Assembly (NCBI RefSeq): GCF_000970855.1
Contig: NZ_KQ034046.1
Location: 1,194,360 to 1,258,359 of the forward strand
From: Lactobacillus helsingborgensis
GTDB lineage: Bacteria > Bacillota > Bacilli > Lactobacillales > Lactobacillaceae
DNA: 64,000 nucleotides
Direction of reading: 5' to 3'
Part shown: positions 1 through 8,004 of the stretch, piece by piece
How the letters are laid out: every line of letters starts with the position of its first letter
Numbering within the stretch: the first letter of the stretch is position 1
Translations under genes and position numbers: made by a program
The notes under the pieces: model-generated
Database searches by the model: none
Told to the model about the DNA's origin: nothing
What the model saw: only the letters and a program-made list of their open reading frames with translations

Positions 1-4
1 GATT

Positions 5-919
5 ATGACACTTAAATATCAGATTGGCGTTGATGCCGGGGGAACGCATACTACTGCTATTGCCTATGATCTTAACGGTGAAGAAATAGAGCGTTCTCAA
101 GCCGGTCCTGGCCAAGTAAACACAAATTATACCAGCGCAATTTCAAATATTACTGAAGCGATTAATAAATTAATAGACCAAATTGATGGTGACTGCCAAA
201 GAATACTTTGTGGTATGGCTGGCTTATCTGTCATTGGACATGCACCTGAAGTAGCTGCTGAAATTTCTGCTAAAGCCGAAAATTTACCTACTAGAGCAAT
301 TACAGATTCACTTCTGGCATTATATAATGGTCTGGAAGGAGAAGACGGGGGTCTTGTTATTGCCGGCACGGGTTCTGTCTTTAATGGCTTGCAAAAAGGC
401 AGGATAATCACAACTGGTGGCTATGGCTCCATATTAGGAGATGAAGGTTCGGGTTATGCAATCGCACTTTCCGCATTAAAATCTGCTTTACTCAGTTGGG
501 ATAAACGAGAAGATAACGAGTTGATTTCCCTTTTTAACCAACTTTTTAAAGTAGACAATTTGACTGACGCAACTGCTAAATTTTATAAAACCAGCAATGC
601 GGATTTTGCCTCAATGGCAGTAGAAGTGGCAAAATTGGCAGACAAAGGCAATAATTTTGCCATAGCTGTGATCAAGGAGCAAGCTGAATTACTTGCAAGA
701 GATATTATCATCGGTATGGACAGATATGATGAACCTAAGCCAATGAAAATTGCACTGACCGGTTCCGTCTTAGCTAACAATGGCATGTTACGTGATTTCT
801 TGGAGAATAAAGTTCATGCGAAATATCCACACGCACAATTTTCGATTTCCAATGGTGAAAATGCCCGCGGAGTAGTTTTTGATAGAAGTAAAGATTACCG
901 CTATTTCACTAGTCATTAA
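5..919 (+). CDS. nagK: N-acetylglucosamine kinase, BadF/BadG family
   Basis: This 304-residue protein most likely phosphorylates N-acetylglucosamine or a related amino sugar in the cytoplasm, feeding wall recycling or glycolysis. The N-terminal phosphate loop GVDAGGTHT (residues 8-16), the DSLLAL stretch near residue 100 and the GTGSV loop near 121 are the ASKHA-fold ATP-binding elements of the BadF/BadG/BcrA family. The length fits a bacterial GlcNAc kinase. The ATG lies four bases from the window edge, so its ribosome binding site and operon partners are not visible. The first residues fit a natural N-terminus. The substrate is inferred from family only. Confidence 0.8.
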   Translation: MTLKYQIGVDAGGTHTTAIAYDLNGEEIERSQAGPGQVNTNYTSAISNITEAINKLIDQIDGDCQRILCGMAGLSVIGHAPEVAAEISAKAENLPTRAITDSLLALYNGLEGEDGGLVIAGTGSVFNGLQKGRIITTGGYGSILGDEGSGYAIALSALKSALLSWDKREDNELISLFNQLFKVDNLTDATAKFYKTSNADFASMAVEVAKLADKGNNFAIAVIKEQAELLARDIIIGMDRYDEPKPMKIALTGSVLANNGMLRDFLENKVHAKYPHAQFSISNGENARGVVFDRSKDYRYFTSH

Positions 920-934
920 TTTTTTAGAATAAAT

Positions 935-976
935 AAAGACCAGAATTTTGCTTTTTAACAAAATTCTGGTCTTTTA
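935..976. terminator. Bidirectional terminator between nagK and greA
   Basis: A perfect 16-bp stem (AAAGACCAGAATTTTG and its complement) with an 8-base loop is followed by T-rich sequence on both strands. It sits between two convergent genes and can end transcription from either side. Confidence 0.88.
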
Positions 977-1016
977 CTTGTTACTTAACTAGAGCAAATC
1001 TGCTTATCTGACTGTG

Positions 1017-1493
1017 TTATTCTTCAACTTTATTAATAACTACGTCAAATTTACCGCCAGGTGTCGAAATAGTCACAGTTTCGCCCTTTTTCTTGCCCAA
1101 AATTGCTTGAGCAATTGGTGAATCATTAGAAATCTTGCCATTCATTGGATCAGATTCATCACTACCAACAATAGTGTAAGTTTCCGGCTCGTCTTCGCCC
1201 ACTTCAGTATAGGTAACTGTCTTACCTACAGCTACTTCATCTGGATCACTAGCATTAGCATCAACGACATGAGCATACTTAAGCATTTCTTCAACAACGC
1301 TAATACGATCCTCTAAATGACTTTGTTCATCCTTAGCTGCATCGTATTCGGAGTTTTCAGACAAGTCACCATAAGAGCGGGCAACCTTAATTCTTTCAAT
1401 TACTTCTGGTCTTTTTACTACTTTTAAATTTTTTAATTCTGCCTCTAGCTTTTCTTTACCTTCAGCAGTCATTGGATATGATTTTTCAGGCAT
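1017..1493 (-). CDS. greA: Transcription elongation factor GreA
   Basis: GreA enters the RNA polymerase secondary channel and stimulates cleavage of backtracked transcripts. The protein has the usual 158 residues. An N-terminal coiled-coil carries the acidic tip in [13 protein letters not shown] (residues about 41-53), and the C-terminal FKBP-like domain follows (about 80-158). A strong promoter lies just upstream (1539-1567), within the 77-base gap after pheT, so greA can be transcribed independently of the pheST operon. A bidirectional terminator follows it. Confidence 0.96.
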   Translation of the reverse strand: MPEKSYPMTAEGKEKLEAELKNLKVVKRPEVIERIKVARSYGDLSENSEYDAAKDEQSHLEDRISVVEEMLKYAHVVDANASDPDEVAVGKTVTYTEVGEDEPETYTIVGSDESDPMNGKISNDSPIAQAILGKKKGETVTISTPGGKFDVVINKVEE

Positions 1494-1538
1494 AAAATTT
1501 TCTGCTCCTTAAAGTTAAAATTCCTTTTGCACTGGTAT

Positions 1539-1567
1539 ATGATATTAACTTAATTGTTTAAAGTCAA
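1539..1567 (-). promoter_or_regulatory. Promoter of greA
   Basis: On the minus strand, TTGACT (1562-1567) and TATCAT (1539-1544) are separated by 17 bases, about 46 bases before the greA ATG. This is a good sigma-A match placed directly behind the pheT stop codon. Confidence 0.7.
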
Positions 1568-1570
1568 CTA

Positions 1571-3988
1571 TTAACGTATTTCCGCTTTCAGGTGCTCTTC
1601 CAAGGCACTATTAATTGAGTTCATAGCTTTGGAAACAGTTTCATCTGTTAGAGTGTCATTTTCATTTAGGAAAATTAAACGATAAGCAAAACTCTTTTTG
1701 TTCTCAGCAATATGAGAACCATGATAGACATCTATAATACGCAAGCTATTGAGATATTTACCACCATTTGCTTTGATAACATCTTCAACAGCTTGGTTTG
1801 TAATTTCCTGATCTACTAAGATTGAGAGATCACGTTCAACAGCAGGGAACTTCGGTGCAGTTTGTGCTGTGGTATGAGGATTTATGATTAATGGTACCAG
1901 GGTTTCAAGATCTAATTCGTATCCGTAAAGCTCACTGCCCCGCATGGCTTTGCTCAAATCTGTTACCGCACGACCAATCATGCCAATCATGCCTACATAA
2001 TTACCTTTAATGTAAATGCCTGCGGTTCTAGTAGGATGCATATGCACTACTATTTCAGCTTTATATTCAACATCTTTCAAATCAATTCCCAAAGCTAAGA
2101 ATAAATTGGTCAGTTGCCCTTTAACATAGTAAAAATCAATTTTTTCATTATCATGTTGCCAGTTTTCAAAATAAACATTGCCACTATACAAAGTAGCAAG
2201 ATGTTCGTGCTCATTATAAGTATTATTCTCAAAATCATAAACGCGGCCCTGCTCAAACATTGCTAATTGATTTTGCTTACGTGCCATATTATAGCTGGCG
2301 GCATCAACCAAACCTGTCATTAAATTTTGTCTTAAAGCTGACCGATTGGAATTTAAAGGCATTTGAATTTTAACCAGTTTTTTAGGTTTCTTTGTGAAGG
2401 CTATTGCTTTTTCTGGAGAAGTTAAAGAATAGGAGATAGCTTCTATTAAGCCTTGTCCTTGAACGATATTTTTTATGCGCCTAATAGTTTCTTCAACTTT
2501 AGAATAGCCACCATGTGTTTCTGCCAGCACTGGCTGAGTTGATTTAATATTGTCATAGCCATATAAGCGCCCTACTTCTTCCACTAAATCAGCTGGAATA
2601 GCAATGTCCCAGCGACGCGCAGGAACATCTACAATTAAATCATCATGATTAATTTCAACTTTAAAGTTCAGACGGGCAAAAATGGCGGCAATTTCCATTG
2701 GAGAAATCGCAGTACCCAATACTTTATTAATATAAGAAATAGTTGTTTTGATTTGAACAGGCTGCCGCTTTTCAGCACTACCGGTAATGACACCCTCATT
2801 GATCTCTCCAGCAGCATCGTTTCGTAGAAGTAAAGCTGCCATATCTAAGGCTCTAGTTGTTGCATCCCAGTTAACGCCCTTTTCATAACGACTAGATGCT
2901 TCTGTCCGATTAGCGTGACGCAAAGCAGCTTTTCTAATTAAGGCAGGATCAAAAATAGCAGACTCTAACAAAACATCCGTGGTATCAGCTTCTATTTCTG
3001 AATTAAGACCACCCATAACTCCAGCCATCATTACTACGTCTTCACCGTTAGTGATTACGATGTCGTTAGGGTCAAGATTAACTTCTTTATTATTTAACAA
3101 AGTCAGCTTTTCATCTTTAGCAGCTTTCCTAACAACCAACTTATTTGTATTAAAAGCACGAGCATCATAACTGTGCATTGGCTGACCAGTTAAAAGCATA
3201 ATATAGTTCGTAACATCGACAACATTATTAATTGGTCTAATGCCCGCATTCCACAGCCGTCTTTGAAGCCAAAGAGGGCTATCACCAATTTTGACATTAC
3301 TAATTTTGCGTAAGTAAAATTTGGGTGCCAGCTTCGGATCAACGTCTACTGTAAAATCGTTAGTCCAATCCGGACCAACTTCTTTAAGGGTTACATCTTC
3401 AACTTTGACTGGTGTATCAGTAATAGCACCAACTTCATAAGCCGAACCTTCCATAGATAAAGTGTCTGCACGGTTAGGGGTAATGTCAAAATCAAAGATA
3501 TAATCATCCATCCCTAAAAGCTCAAATGCAGATTGTCCTGGTTTGATGTCTGCATTTTTGGGGAAAACAAAGATGCCGTCAGAGTATTTTTCAGGCACTA
3601 CGTTATCAGGGAAGCCAATTTCTTGTAAACCACAGATCATCCCATTTGATTCAGTACCGCGTAATTTACTTTTTTTAATTTTAACGTTATCAGCGATTCG
3701 GGCACCGGGCAAAGCCACAACCACATCTTCTCCAGCAGCAACATTGGGGGCTCCACAAACAATCTGATGGGGTTCTTCAGCGCCAACATCAACATGAGTA
3801 ATATTCAGGTGCGTACCAGCTATCGGCTCACAATCAATAATATGACCTACAACCAGCTTTGTCATACCCTCTTGGGGATGTTTAACTTCTGCTACTTCAA
3901 CACCTGTACGCGTTATTTTTTCAGCCAAATCCTTAGGATCTTGGTCTAACTCAATAAAATCCTTTAACCAATTATATGAGACAAGCAT
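1571..3988 (-). CDS. pheT: Phenylalanine--tRNA ligase beta subunit
   Basis: This is the large subunit of the alpha2-beta2 PheRS, which charges tRNA-Phe in the cytoplasm. It has 805 residues, typical for bacteria. In order it carries an N-terminal EMAP/OB-fold tRNA-binding domain (about 40-150), the B3/B4 editing domain with GIRPINNVVDVTNY and GQPMHSYD (about 250-275), a B5 domain, a catalytic-like core, and a C-terminal ferredoxin-like anticodon-binding domain (about 710-805). The editing-site His in GQPMH and the RTEASSRYE segment are retained, so proofreading of Tyr is probably intact. Its ATG overlaps the pheS stop codon by one base (TAATG), implying translational coupling. Confidence 0.97.
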   Translation of the reverse strand: MLVSYNWLKDFIELDQDPKDLAEKITRTGVEVAEVKHPQEGMTKLVVGHIIDCEPIAGTHLNITHVDVGAEEPHQIVCGAPNVAAGEDVVVALPGARIADNVKIKKSKLRGTESNGMICGLQEIGFPDNVVPEKYSDGIFVFPKNADIKPGQSAFELLGMDDYIFDFDITPNRADTLSMEGSAYEVGAITDTPVKVEDVTLKEVGPDWTNDFTVDVDPKLAPKFYLRKISNVKIGDSPLWLQRRLWNAGIRPINNVVDVTNYIMLLTGQPMHSYDARAFNTNKLVVRKAAKDEKLTLLNNKEVNLDPNDIVITNGEDVVMMAGVMGGLNSEIEADTTDVLLESAIFDPALIRKAALRHANRTEASSRYEKGVNWDATTRALDMAALLLRNDAAGEINEGVITGSAEKRQPVQIKTTISYINKVLGTAISPMEIAAIFARLNFKVEINHDDLIVDVPARRWDIAIPADLVEEVGRLYGYDNIKSTQPVLAETHGGYSKVEETIRRIKNIVQGQGLIEAISYSLTSPEKAIAFTKKPKKLVKIQMPLNSNRSALRQNLMTGLVDAASYNMARKQNQLAMFEQGRVYDFENNTYNEHEHLATLYSGNVYFENWQHDNEKIDFYYVKGQLTNLFLALGIDLKDVEYKAEIVVHMHPTRTAGIYIKGNYVGMIGMIGRAVTDLSKAMRGSELYGYELDLETLVPLIINPHTTAQTAPKFPAVERDLSILVDQEITNQAVEDVIKANGGKYLNSLRIIDVYHGSHIAENKKSFAYRLIFLNENDTLTDETVSKAMNSINSALEEHLKAEIR

Positions 3989-5037
3989 TATCTCTCCTCC
4001 TTGCTGAATTGTTCTAAGAAGCGAACATCGTTAGTATAGAAATCACGAATATCATCAATACCGTATTTAAGAATGGCAAAGCGGTCTAATCCCACGCCAA
4101 AGGCAAAACCACCGTATACATTAGGATCAACACCAGCATTTTTTAAAACATTAGGGTGGACCATTCCAGCTCCTAAGACTTCAATCCAGCCGGTATACTT
4201 ACAAATGGAGCAGCCCTTGCCATCGCAATTAAAGCAGGAAACGTCCATTTCTACAGATGGCTCGGTAAAAGGAAAGTAACTAGGACGCAAGCGGGTTTCA
4301 CGGTCTTGACCAAAAGTGTGCTTGGCCATCAGTTCTAAAGTTCCCTTCAAATCACCCATCGTAATGTTCTTGTCCACTACCAGACCTTCCATTTGCATAA
4401 ATTGGTGTGAGTGAGTGGCATCATCATCATCGCGCCGATAAACTTTACCCGGCCCAACCATTTTCAAAGGGCCTTTAGCAAAATCATGCTTTTCCAAAAC
4501 GCGTGCTTGGTCTCCTGAAGTTTGAGTACGCAATAAATCTTCAGAATCAATATAAAAGGTTTCTTGCATATCCCTTGCTGGGTGGTCTTTGGGCAAGTTC
4601 ATCATTTCAAAACAATAATGATCAGTTTCAATCTCTGGCCCTTGAACTACTTCATAACCCATGCCGATAAAGTATTTTTCAAGATCATCCAAAATAATAT
4701 TAATAGGATGCTTTGTTCCATGGTGCAGCTCACGTCCTGGCAATGTAACGTCAATTTTTTCTTTAGCTAATTGCTCTTCAACTAAAGCCTCTACTATTTC
4801 ATTCTTAGCATCATCAAGTTTATTATTGAAAAGGTCACGCAACTTATTAACGCGTTGACCAACTTCACGTCTGTCACTGGGATCAATATCCTTCATAGAA
4901 TGCAGAATTTGAGTCAATTCACTTTTACGTCCAGTTAATTTGACCCGAACATCATTTAACATTTTCTCATTCTTAGCTTTGTCGATCTCAACTAGACCTT
5001 TTTCACGGAGCTCTTTTAATCTGTCAAATAAGTCCAT
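3988..5037 (-). CDS. pheS: Phenylalanine--tRNA ligase alpha subunit
   Basis: This is the catalytic subunit of PheRS, a class II synthetase. The 349-residue protein has an N-terminal coiled-coil arm (about 1-90) that contacts tRNA, then the catalytic core with motif 2 around [17 protein letters not shown], the FTEPSVEMD strand and motif 3 [17 protein letters not shown] near the end. It also has the [16 protein letters not shown] cysteine cluster (about 270-285) found in many Firmicute PheS proteins, which may bind metal. It is the first gene behind a T-box leader and is coupled to pheT. Confidence 0.97.
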   Translation of the reverse strand: MDLFDRLKELREKGLVEIDKAKNEKMLNDVRVKLTGRKSELTQILHSMKDIDPSDRREVGQRVNKLRDLFNNKLDDAKNEIVEALVEEQLAKEKIDVTLPGRELHHGTKHPINIILDDLEKYFIGMGYEVVQGPEIETDHYCFEMMNLPKDHPARDMQETFYIDSEDLLRTQTSGDQARVLEKHDFAKGPLKMVGPGKVYRRDDDDATHSHQFMQMEGLVVDKNITMGDLKGTLELMAKHTFGQDRETRLRPSYFPFTEPSVEMDVSCFNCDGKGCSICKYTGWIEVLGAGMVHPNVLKNAGVDPNVYGGFAFGVGLDRFAILKYGIDDIRDFYTNDVRFLEQFSKEER

Positions 5038-5060
5038 TATTCTTTCCTTTCAAATCAAAC

Positions 5061-5278
5061 AAAAAAGCTTCATCCCAAAAGGGACGAAGCTTCGCGGTAC
5101 CACCCTAGTTTGGACAAAAATGTCCACACTTTGAATTTCGCTAACGGTGAATACCGGAATGGATTAGATTCTACTAATAAGATGAAATTCACAGTTCCGT
5201 TTAAACTTTTCTCTCAGCTCAATAAAAAAGTTTCTCTGATTAAATGATTGCTGCTACTAGTCTTACTCTTTGTAATTA
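5061..5278 (-). promoter_or_regulatory. T-box leader of pheST
   Basis: The minus strand contains the T-box bulge sequence AGGGTGGTACCGCGA (complement of 5092-5106), which pairs with the CCA end of uncharged tRNA. It is followed by a strong terminator hairpin, AAGCTTCGTCCC/GGGATGAAGCTT, with a run of T (5061-5090). Uncharged tRNA-Phe is expected to favour the antiterminator and switch on pheST. The specifier codon was not proven, although a TTC lies in the plausible stem I region. Confidence 0.93.
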
Positions 5279-5284
5279 GTTACT

Positions 5285-5313
5285 AGAATATATCATTTCT
5301 CAAAAACTTGCAA
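5285..5313 (-). promoter_or_regulatory. Promoter of the pheST T-box transcript
   Basis: TTGCAA (5308-5313) and TATTCT (5285-5290) on the minus strand are separated by 17 bases. Transcription would begin near 5278, giving a leader of about 240 bases before pheS. Confidence 0.6.
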
Positions 5314-5326
5314 GTGCATACGAAAT

Positions 5327-5677
5327 TTATACCCATTTATCTGCCCAGGTATGAATTTGATCAAAAACAGGCTTTAATTCCTCTCCCTTTTTGGTCAAAC
5401 CATAAGAAATAATTTTGGTTTTATCATCAACTGAGCGCTCTACAATATCTTCCTTTTCAAGTTCTTTCAGTCTTTCAACCAAAACACGATCTGAGCAAGC
5501 CATAACACAACGAGCTAAGTCCTTAAAGCGCATATAATCTCCGGCACAAAGCGAACTAATAATTAGTCCATTCCATTTTTTACCGATAATTTTAAACGCG
5601 TTAATGAAATGTTTGCAAGATTCATAATCAGGAGCACCGCAATCCGCACAGCGTTTTTCCTTAATACCTTGAGTCAT
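5327..5677 (-). CDS. HxlR-family winged-helix regulator, cysteine-rich
   Basis: This 116-residue DNA-binding protein is of the HxlR/YodB type, whose members often act as repressors that sense electrophiles or oxidants. Helix-turn-helix and wing lie around residues 35-90 (KIIGKKWNGLIISSLCAG, then RVLVERLKELEKEDIVER). Six cysteines are visible: C10, C13, C21, C44, C57 and C61. The first three form a CADC plus CKH cluster ahead of the DNA-binding domain. The start was set at the ATG behind a strong GGGAGGA; an upstream in-frame extension to 5746 would run into the promoter. It stands alone between trmH-like and pheST. The palindrome over its own promoter suggests autoregulation. Its ligand and targets are unknown. 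Confidence 0.85.
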   Translation of the reverse strand: MTQGIKEKRCADCGAPDYESCKHFINAFKIIGKKWNGLIISSLCAGDYMRFKDLARCVMACSDRVLVERLKELEKEDIVERSVDDKTKIISYGLTKKGEELKPVFDQIHTWADKWV

Positions 5678-5717
5678 GATACCGTCCTCCCACAACAAAG
5701 TGTTTATTTCGCCTTTT

Positions 5718-5746
5718 ATTATATTAAATATACTTACTAAAAACAA
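5718..5746 (-). promoter_or_regulatory. Promoter of the HxlR gene
   Basis: TTGTTT (5741-5746) and a perfect TATAAT (5718-5723) on the minus strand are separated by 17 bases. They lie 40 to 70 bases before the chosen start codon. Confidence 0.65.
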
Positions 5747-5751
5747 GTATA
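5729..5751. promoter_or_regulatory. Palindromic candidate operator over the HxlR promoter
   Basis: TATACTT and AAGTATA form 7-bp inverted arms around a 9-base centre (5736-5744). The palindrome covers the -35 element and most of the spacer of the HxlR promoter, the position expected of a repressor site. Binding by HxlR itself is inferred. Confidence 0.5.
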
Positions 5752-5756
5752 ATCGT

Positions 5757-6527
5757 CTAGGAGAAGTAATAAATGATTATCCCTGCTGCGACTGCCGCAT
5801 TTAATGACTCGGCTTGGCCCTTGATAGGAATATATAACTTTTCATTACTTAGTTTTGCTATTTCTGTAGTAACACCATGAGCTTCGTTGCCAATAACAAT
5901 GCCTACTTGCGGTACTTTTTCAAACTCGGGTAACTGTTTGGCATTTTGATCTAATAAACTAGCATACACAGGAATTGCATTGTCTTGCATTTCTTTTATA
6001 ACAGTTGGTAAATTTTCCATGATTAAATTAATATGGAATTGACTGCCCTGCATTGCTCGTTGAGTTTTAGGATTATAAATATCAACGCTTTCCGGTGCAA
6101 GCACAACGCCATCAAAGCCTGCCGCATCAACTGTTCTGACAATAGTTCCCACATTACCGGGGTCAGCCAGATGATCCAGTAGAACCCATTTACCGAAATT
6201 AAAATGATAATTTTGTGGTTGTGAAATCTTGAGGATCATAAAAATATCCTGCGAATTTTTTGTACTTGTAAGATGACTGGCAACGAGAGTATTAATTTCA
6301 AGCACATTTTTACTTTCCAGATTAATGGAAAACTTTTTCGCCAGGTGCAGTAAAGCCTCCTCAGTACCCAAAAGATAGATAAATTTTTCCCCAGCTTTCA
6401 ATGCTTCTTCAACAAGATGAAAGCCCTCAATTAAATATAAACCAGTTTTTTCACGGTATTTTTTTTGCTTTAATTTAGCTAAATTCTTAATAACATTATT
6501 ATTGACAGAACTTATTTTTTTTGACAT
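5757..6527 (-). CDS. TrmH/SpoU-family RNA 2'-O-methyltransferase
   Basis: This SPOUT-fold enzyme is expected to methylate a ribose in rRNA or tRNA using SAM. The N-terminal substrate-binding domain (about 1-95) is followed by the trefoil-knot catalytic domain with motif 1 around WVLLDHLADPGNVGTIVRT, motif 2 GIVIGNEAHGV and motif 3 KLYIPIKGQAESLNAAVAA. These are the three classic SpoU motifs. The start at MSKKISS gives 256 residues, close to B. subtilis YsgA, and has AAAGAAG 8 bases upstream; an ATG six codons earlier lacks a better site. It is divergent from acylphosphatase. The exact target nucleotide cannot be read from sequence. Confidence 0.87.
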   Translation of the reverse strand: MSKKISSVNNNVIKNLAKLKQKKYREKTGLYLIEGFHLVEEALKAGEKFIYLLGTEEALLHLAKKFSINLESKNVLEINTLVASHLTSTKNSQDIFMILKISQPQNYHFNFGKWVLLDHLADPGNVGTIVRTVDAAGFDGVVLAPESVDIYNPKTQRAMQGSQFHINLIMENLPTVIKEMQDNAIPVYASLLDQNAKQLPEFEKVPQVGIVIGNEAHGVTTEIAKLSNEKLYIPIKGQAESLNAAVAAGIIIYYFS

Positions 6528-6620
6528 TAAATCAGCTTCTTTCATCTTAATTAATATATTGTTTTAATTTCAACCAAATAAAATGTTAAAATCAAGAAAG
6601 CAATGTAAGAAAGGACTATT

Positions 6621-6953
6621 ATGGGATTTTTTAAGCGACACAAACAGGAAAACAAAAATACTTCTCAAAAAAATTCCGCAGAGACTTGGCAGCTAACTGT
6701 ATCGGGCATTGTTCAAGGTGTTGGCTTTCGCTGGAGTGTATTAAATTTGGCCCAGCAAATGAAGATTGCAGGCAATGTCCGTAATAATAACGATGAAACG
6801 GTCACAATTACTTTGCAAGCGGGCTTAAACCAAGTCAATCAGTTTTGCTCTGAACTGCCCCAAAACATTTCACCGTTTGCTAGAATATCAAACATCAAAA
6901 AAGAAAAGCTGTCAAATGTAGCCAAAATGAGTGGTTTTCATGTATTATATTAG
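6621..6953 (+). CDS. acyP: Acylphosphatase
   Basis: This small cytoplasmic enzyme hydrolyses acyl phosphates such as acetyl phosphate. The acylphosphatase fold occupies residues about 23-110. The signature GIVQGVGFRW (about 29-38) holds the phosphate-binding loop and catalytic Arg, and the GNVRNN segment (about 51-56) holds the catalytic Asn. An extra charged N-terminal tail of about 20 residues is unusual, since most family members have about 90 residues. AAAGGA precedes the ATG. It lies 33 bases before yidC and probably shares its transcript, a common pairing in lactobacilli. Confidence 0.92.
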   Translation: MGFFKRHKQENKNTSQKNSAETWQLTVSGIVQGVGFRWSVLNLAQQMKIAGNVRNNNDETVTITLQAGLNQVNQFCSELPQNISPFARISNIKKEKLSNVAKMSGFHVLY

Positions 6954-6986
6954 TTATTGGCAAAAAATAATAATTGGGTGAATTGA

Positions 6987-7946
6987 ATGAAAAAATTTCG
7001 TAAATATATTGGATTGATTATAGTTTGTTTGGCGGTAATGTTAATTGTTACTGCCTGTGCTCAAAATGGCAGAAAGCCGCCTACGGATTTTCTTTATGGC
7101 ACAATTTACAAGTTTATCGGCAAGCCTTTACAAAACATTATGCTCTATTTTTCTCACGTAATCGGTGGGGAAAATGGTGCAGGTTGGGCTATTATCCTGA
7201 TGACCTTCGTAGTCAGAATGGTACTTTTACCACTAATGCTTAACCAGCAAAGAAAAGCCACAACACAACAAGAAAAAATGGCAAGACTGCAACCGCAGAT
7301 GAAGTTGATCCAAGAGACGATGAAACGCAAAGACCTAACCCAGGAGCAGCAAATGACTGTGGCAGGATGGCAACGTCAGCTTTATTCCCAAAACAACATT
7401 TCTTTAACCGGTGGAATGGGTTGCCTACCGTTAATTATCCAATTCCCAATCATGCTGGGAATTTATGATGCTGTGATGTATTCCAATACATTAGCCAGTT
7501 CCAGCTTTTTTGGAATTTCATTAAGTAACAGATCGGTTTTAGTAACGATTTTTGCAACAATCTTTGCTTTCTTGCAAGGCTATATTTCCTTAGTGGGCAT
7601 CCCTAAAGAACAGAAAAAGCAAATGCAGTCAATGATTTTAATGAATCCCATTATGACTCTCTTTATTTGCCTATCTGTTTCAGGTTCGGTAACCCTATAC
7701 TGGGCAGCCGGAAACTTCTTTTCCGTTATTCAGCAATTGATTGTAACATTTATTATCATGCCTAAAGTTAAAAAAGAGGTTGATGAAGAATTAAAACGGG
7801 AACCTATGACCCAAGTCGCTACTAAAGAGAAAGTCGCTGAATTGATTAATAATCAAGCTGCTAGCCCAGCTCAATCTGAACAGACTAAAGAATTACATGA
7901 AAATCTCCGCAATCGTAATAAAGGCAAACAGCAAAAACGTCCATAA
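6987..7946 (+). CDS. yidC: Membrane protein insertase YidC/Oxa1, lipoprotein form
   Basis: YidC inserts and folds membrane proteins with or without SecYEG. This 319-residue Gram-positive form starts with a lipoprotein signal ending in VTAC (Cys24), then has about five transmembrane segments, including ILMTFVVRMVLLPLML with the conserved Arg of the hydrophilic groove (about residue 76). The cytoplasmic loop is charged, and the C-terminal tail is basic (RNRNKGKQQKRP), as in YidC2 proteins that contact ribosomes. It follows acyP closely and ends at a bidirectional terminator. A second YidC copy may exist elsewhere in the genome. Confidence 0.94.
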   Translation: MKKFRKYIGLIIVCLAVMLIVTACAQNGRKPPTDFLYGTIYKFIGKPLQNIMLYFSHVIGGENGAGWAIILMTFVVRMVLLPLMLNQQRKATTQQEKMARLQPQMKLIQETMKRKDLTQEQQMTVAGWQRQLYSQNNISLTGGMGCLPLIIQFPIMLGIYDAVMYSNTLASSSFFGISLSNRSVLVTIFATIFAFLQGYISLVGIPKEQKKQMQSMILMNPIMTLFICLSVSGSVTLYWAAGNFFSVIQQLIVTFIIMPKVKKEVDEELKREPMTQVATKEKVAELINNQAASPAQSEQTKELHENLRNRNKGKQQKRP

Positions 7947-7961
7947 TTATGAGCGCTAAGC

Positions 7962-8003
7962 AAAAGACCTTTAAGTCGTGATCATCGACTTAAAGGTCTT
8001 TTT
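7962..8003. terminator. Bidirectional terminator between yidC and the histidine kinase gene
   Basis: The 17-bp stem AAAAGACCTTTAAGTCG pairs with its complement around a 7-base loop, with T runs on both sides. It ends yidC on the plus strand and the two-component operon on the minus strand. Confidence 0.88.
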
Positions 8004-8004
8004 G

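Noticed and set aside
2645-2827. Small plus-strand frames opposite pheT and pheS
   Set aside because: They are antisense shadows of conserved coding sequence with no start signals or family resemblance.
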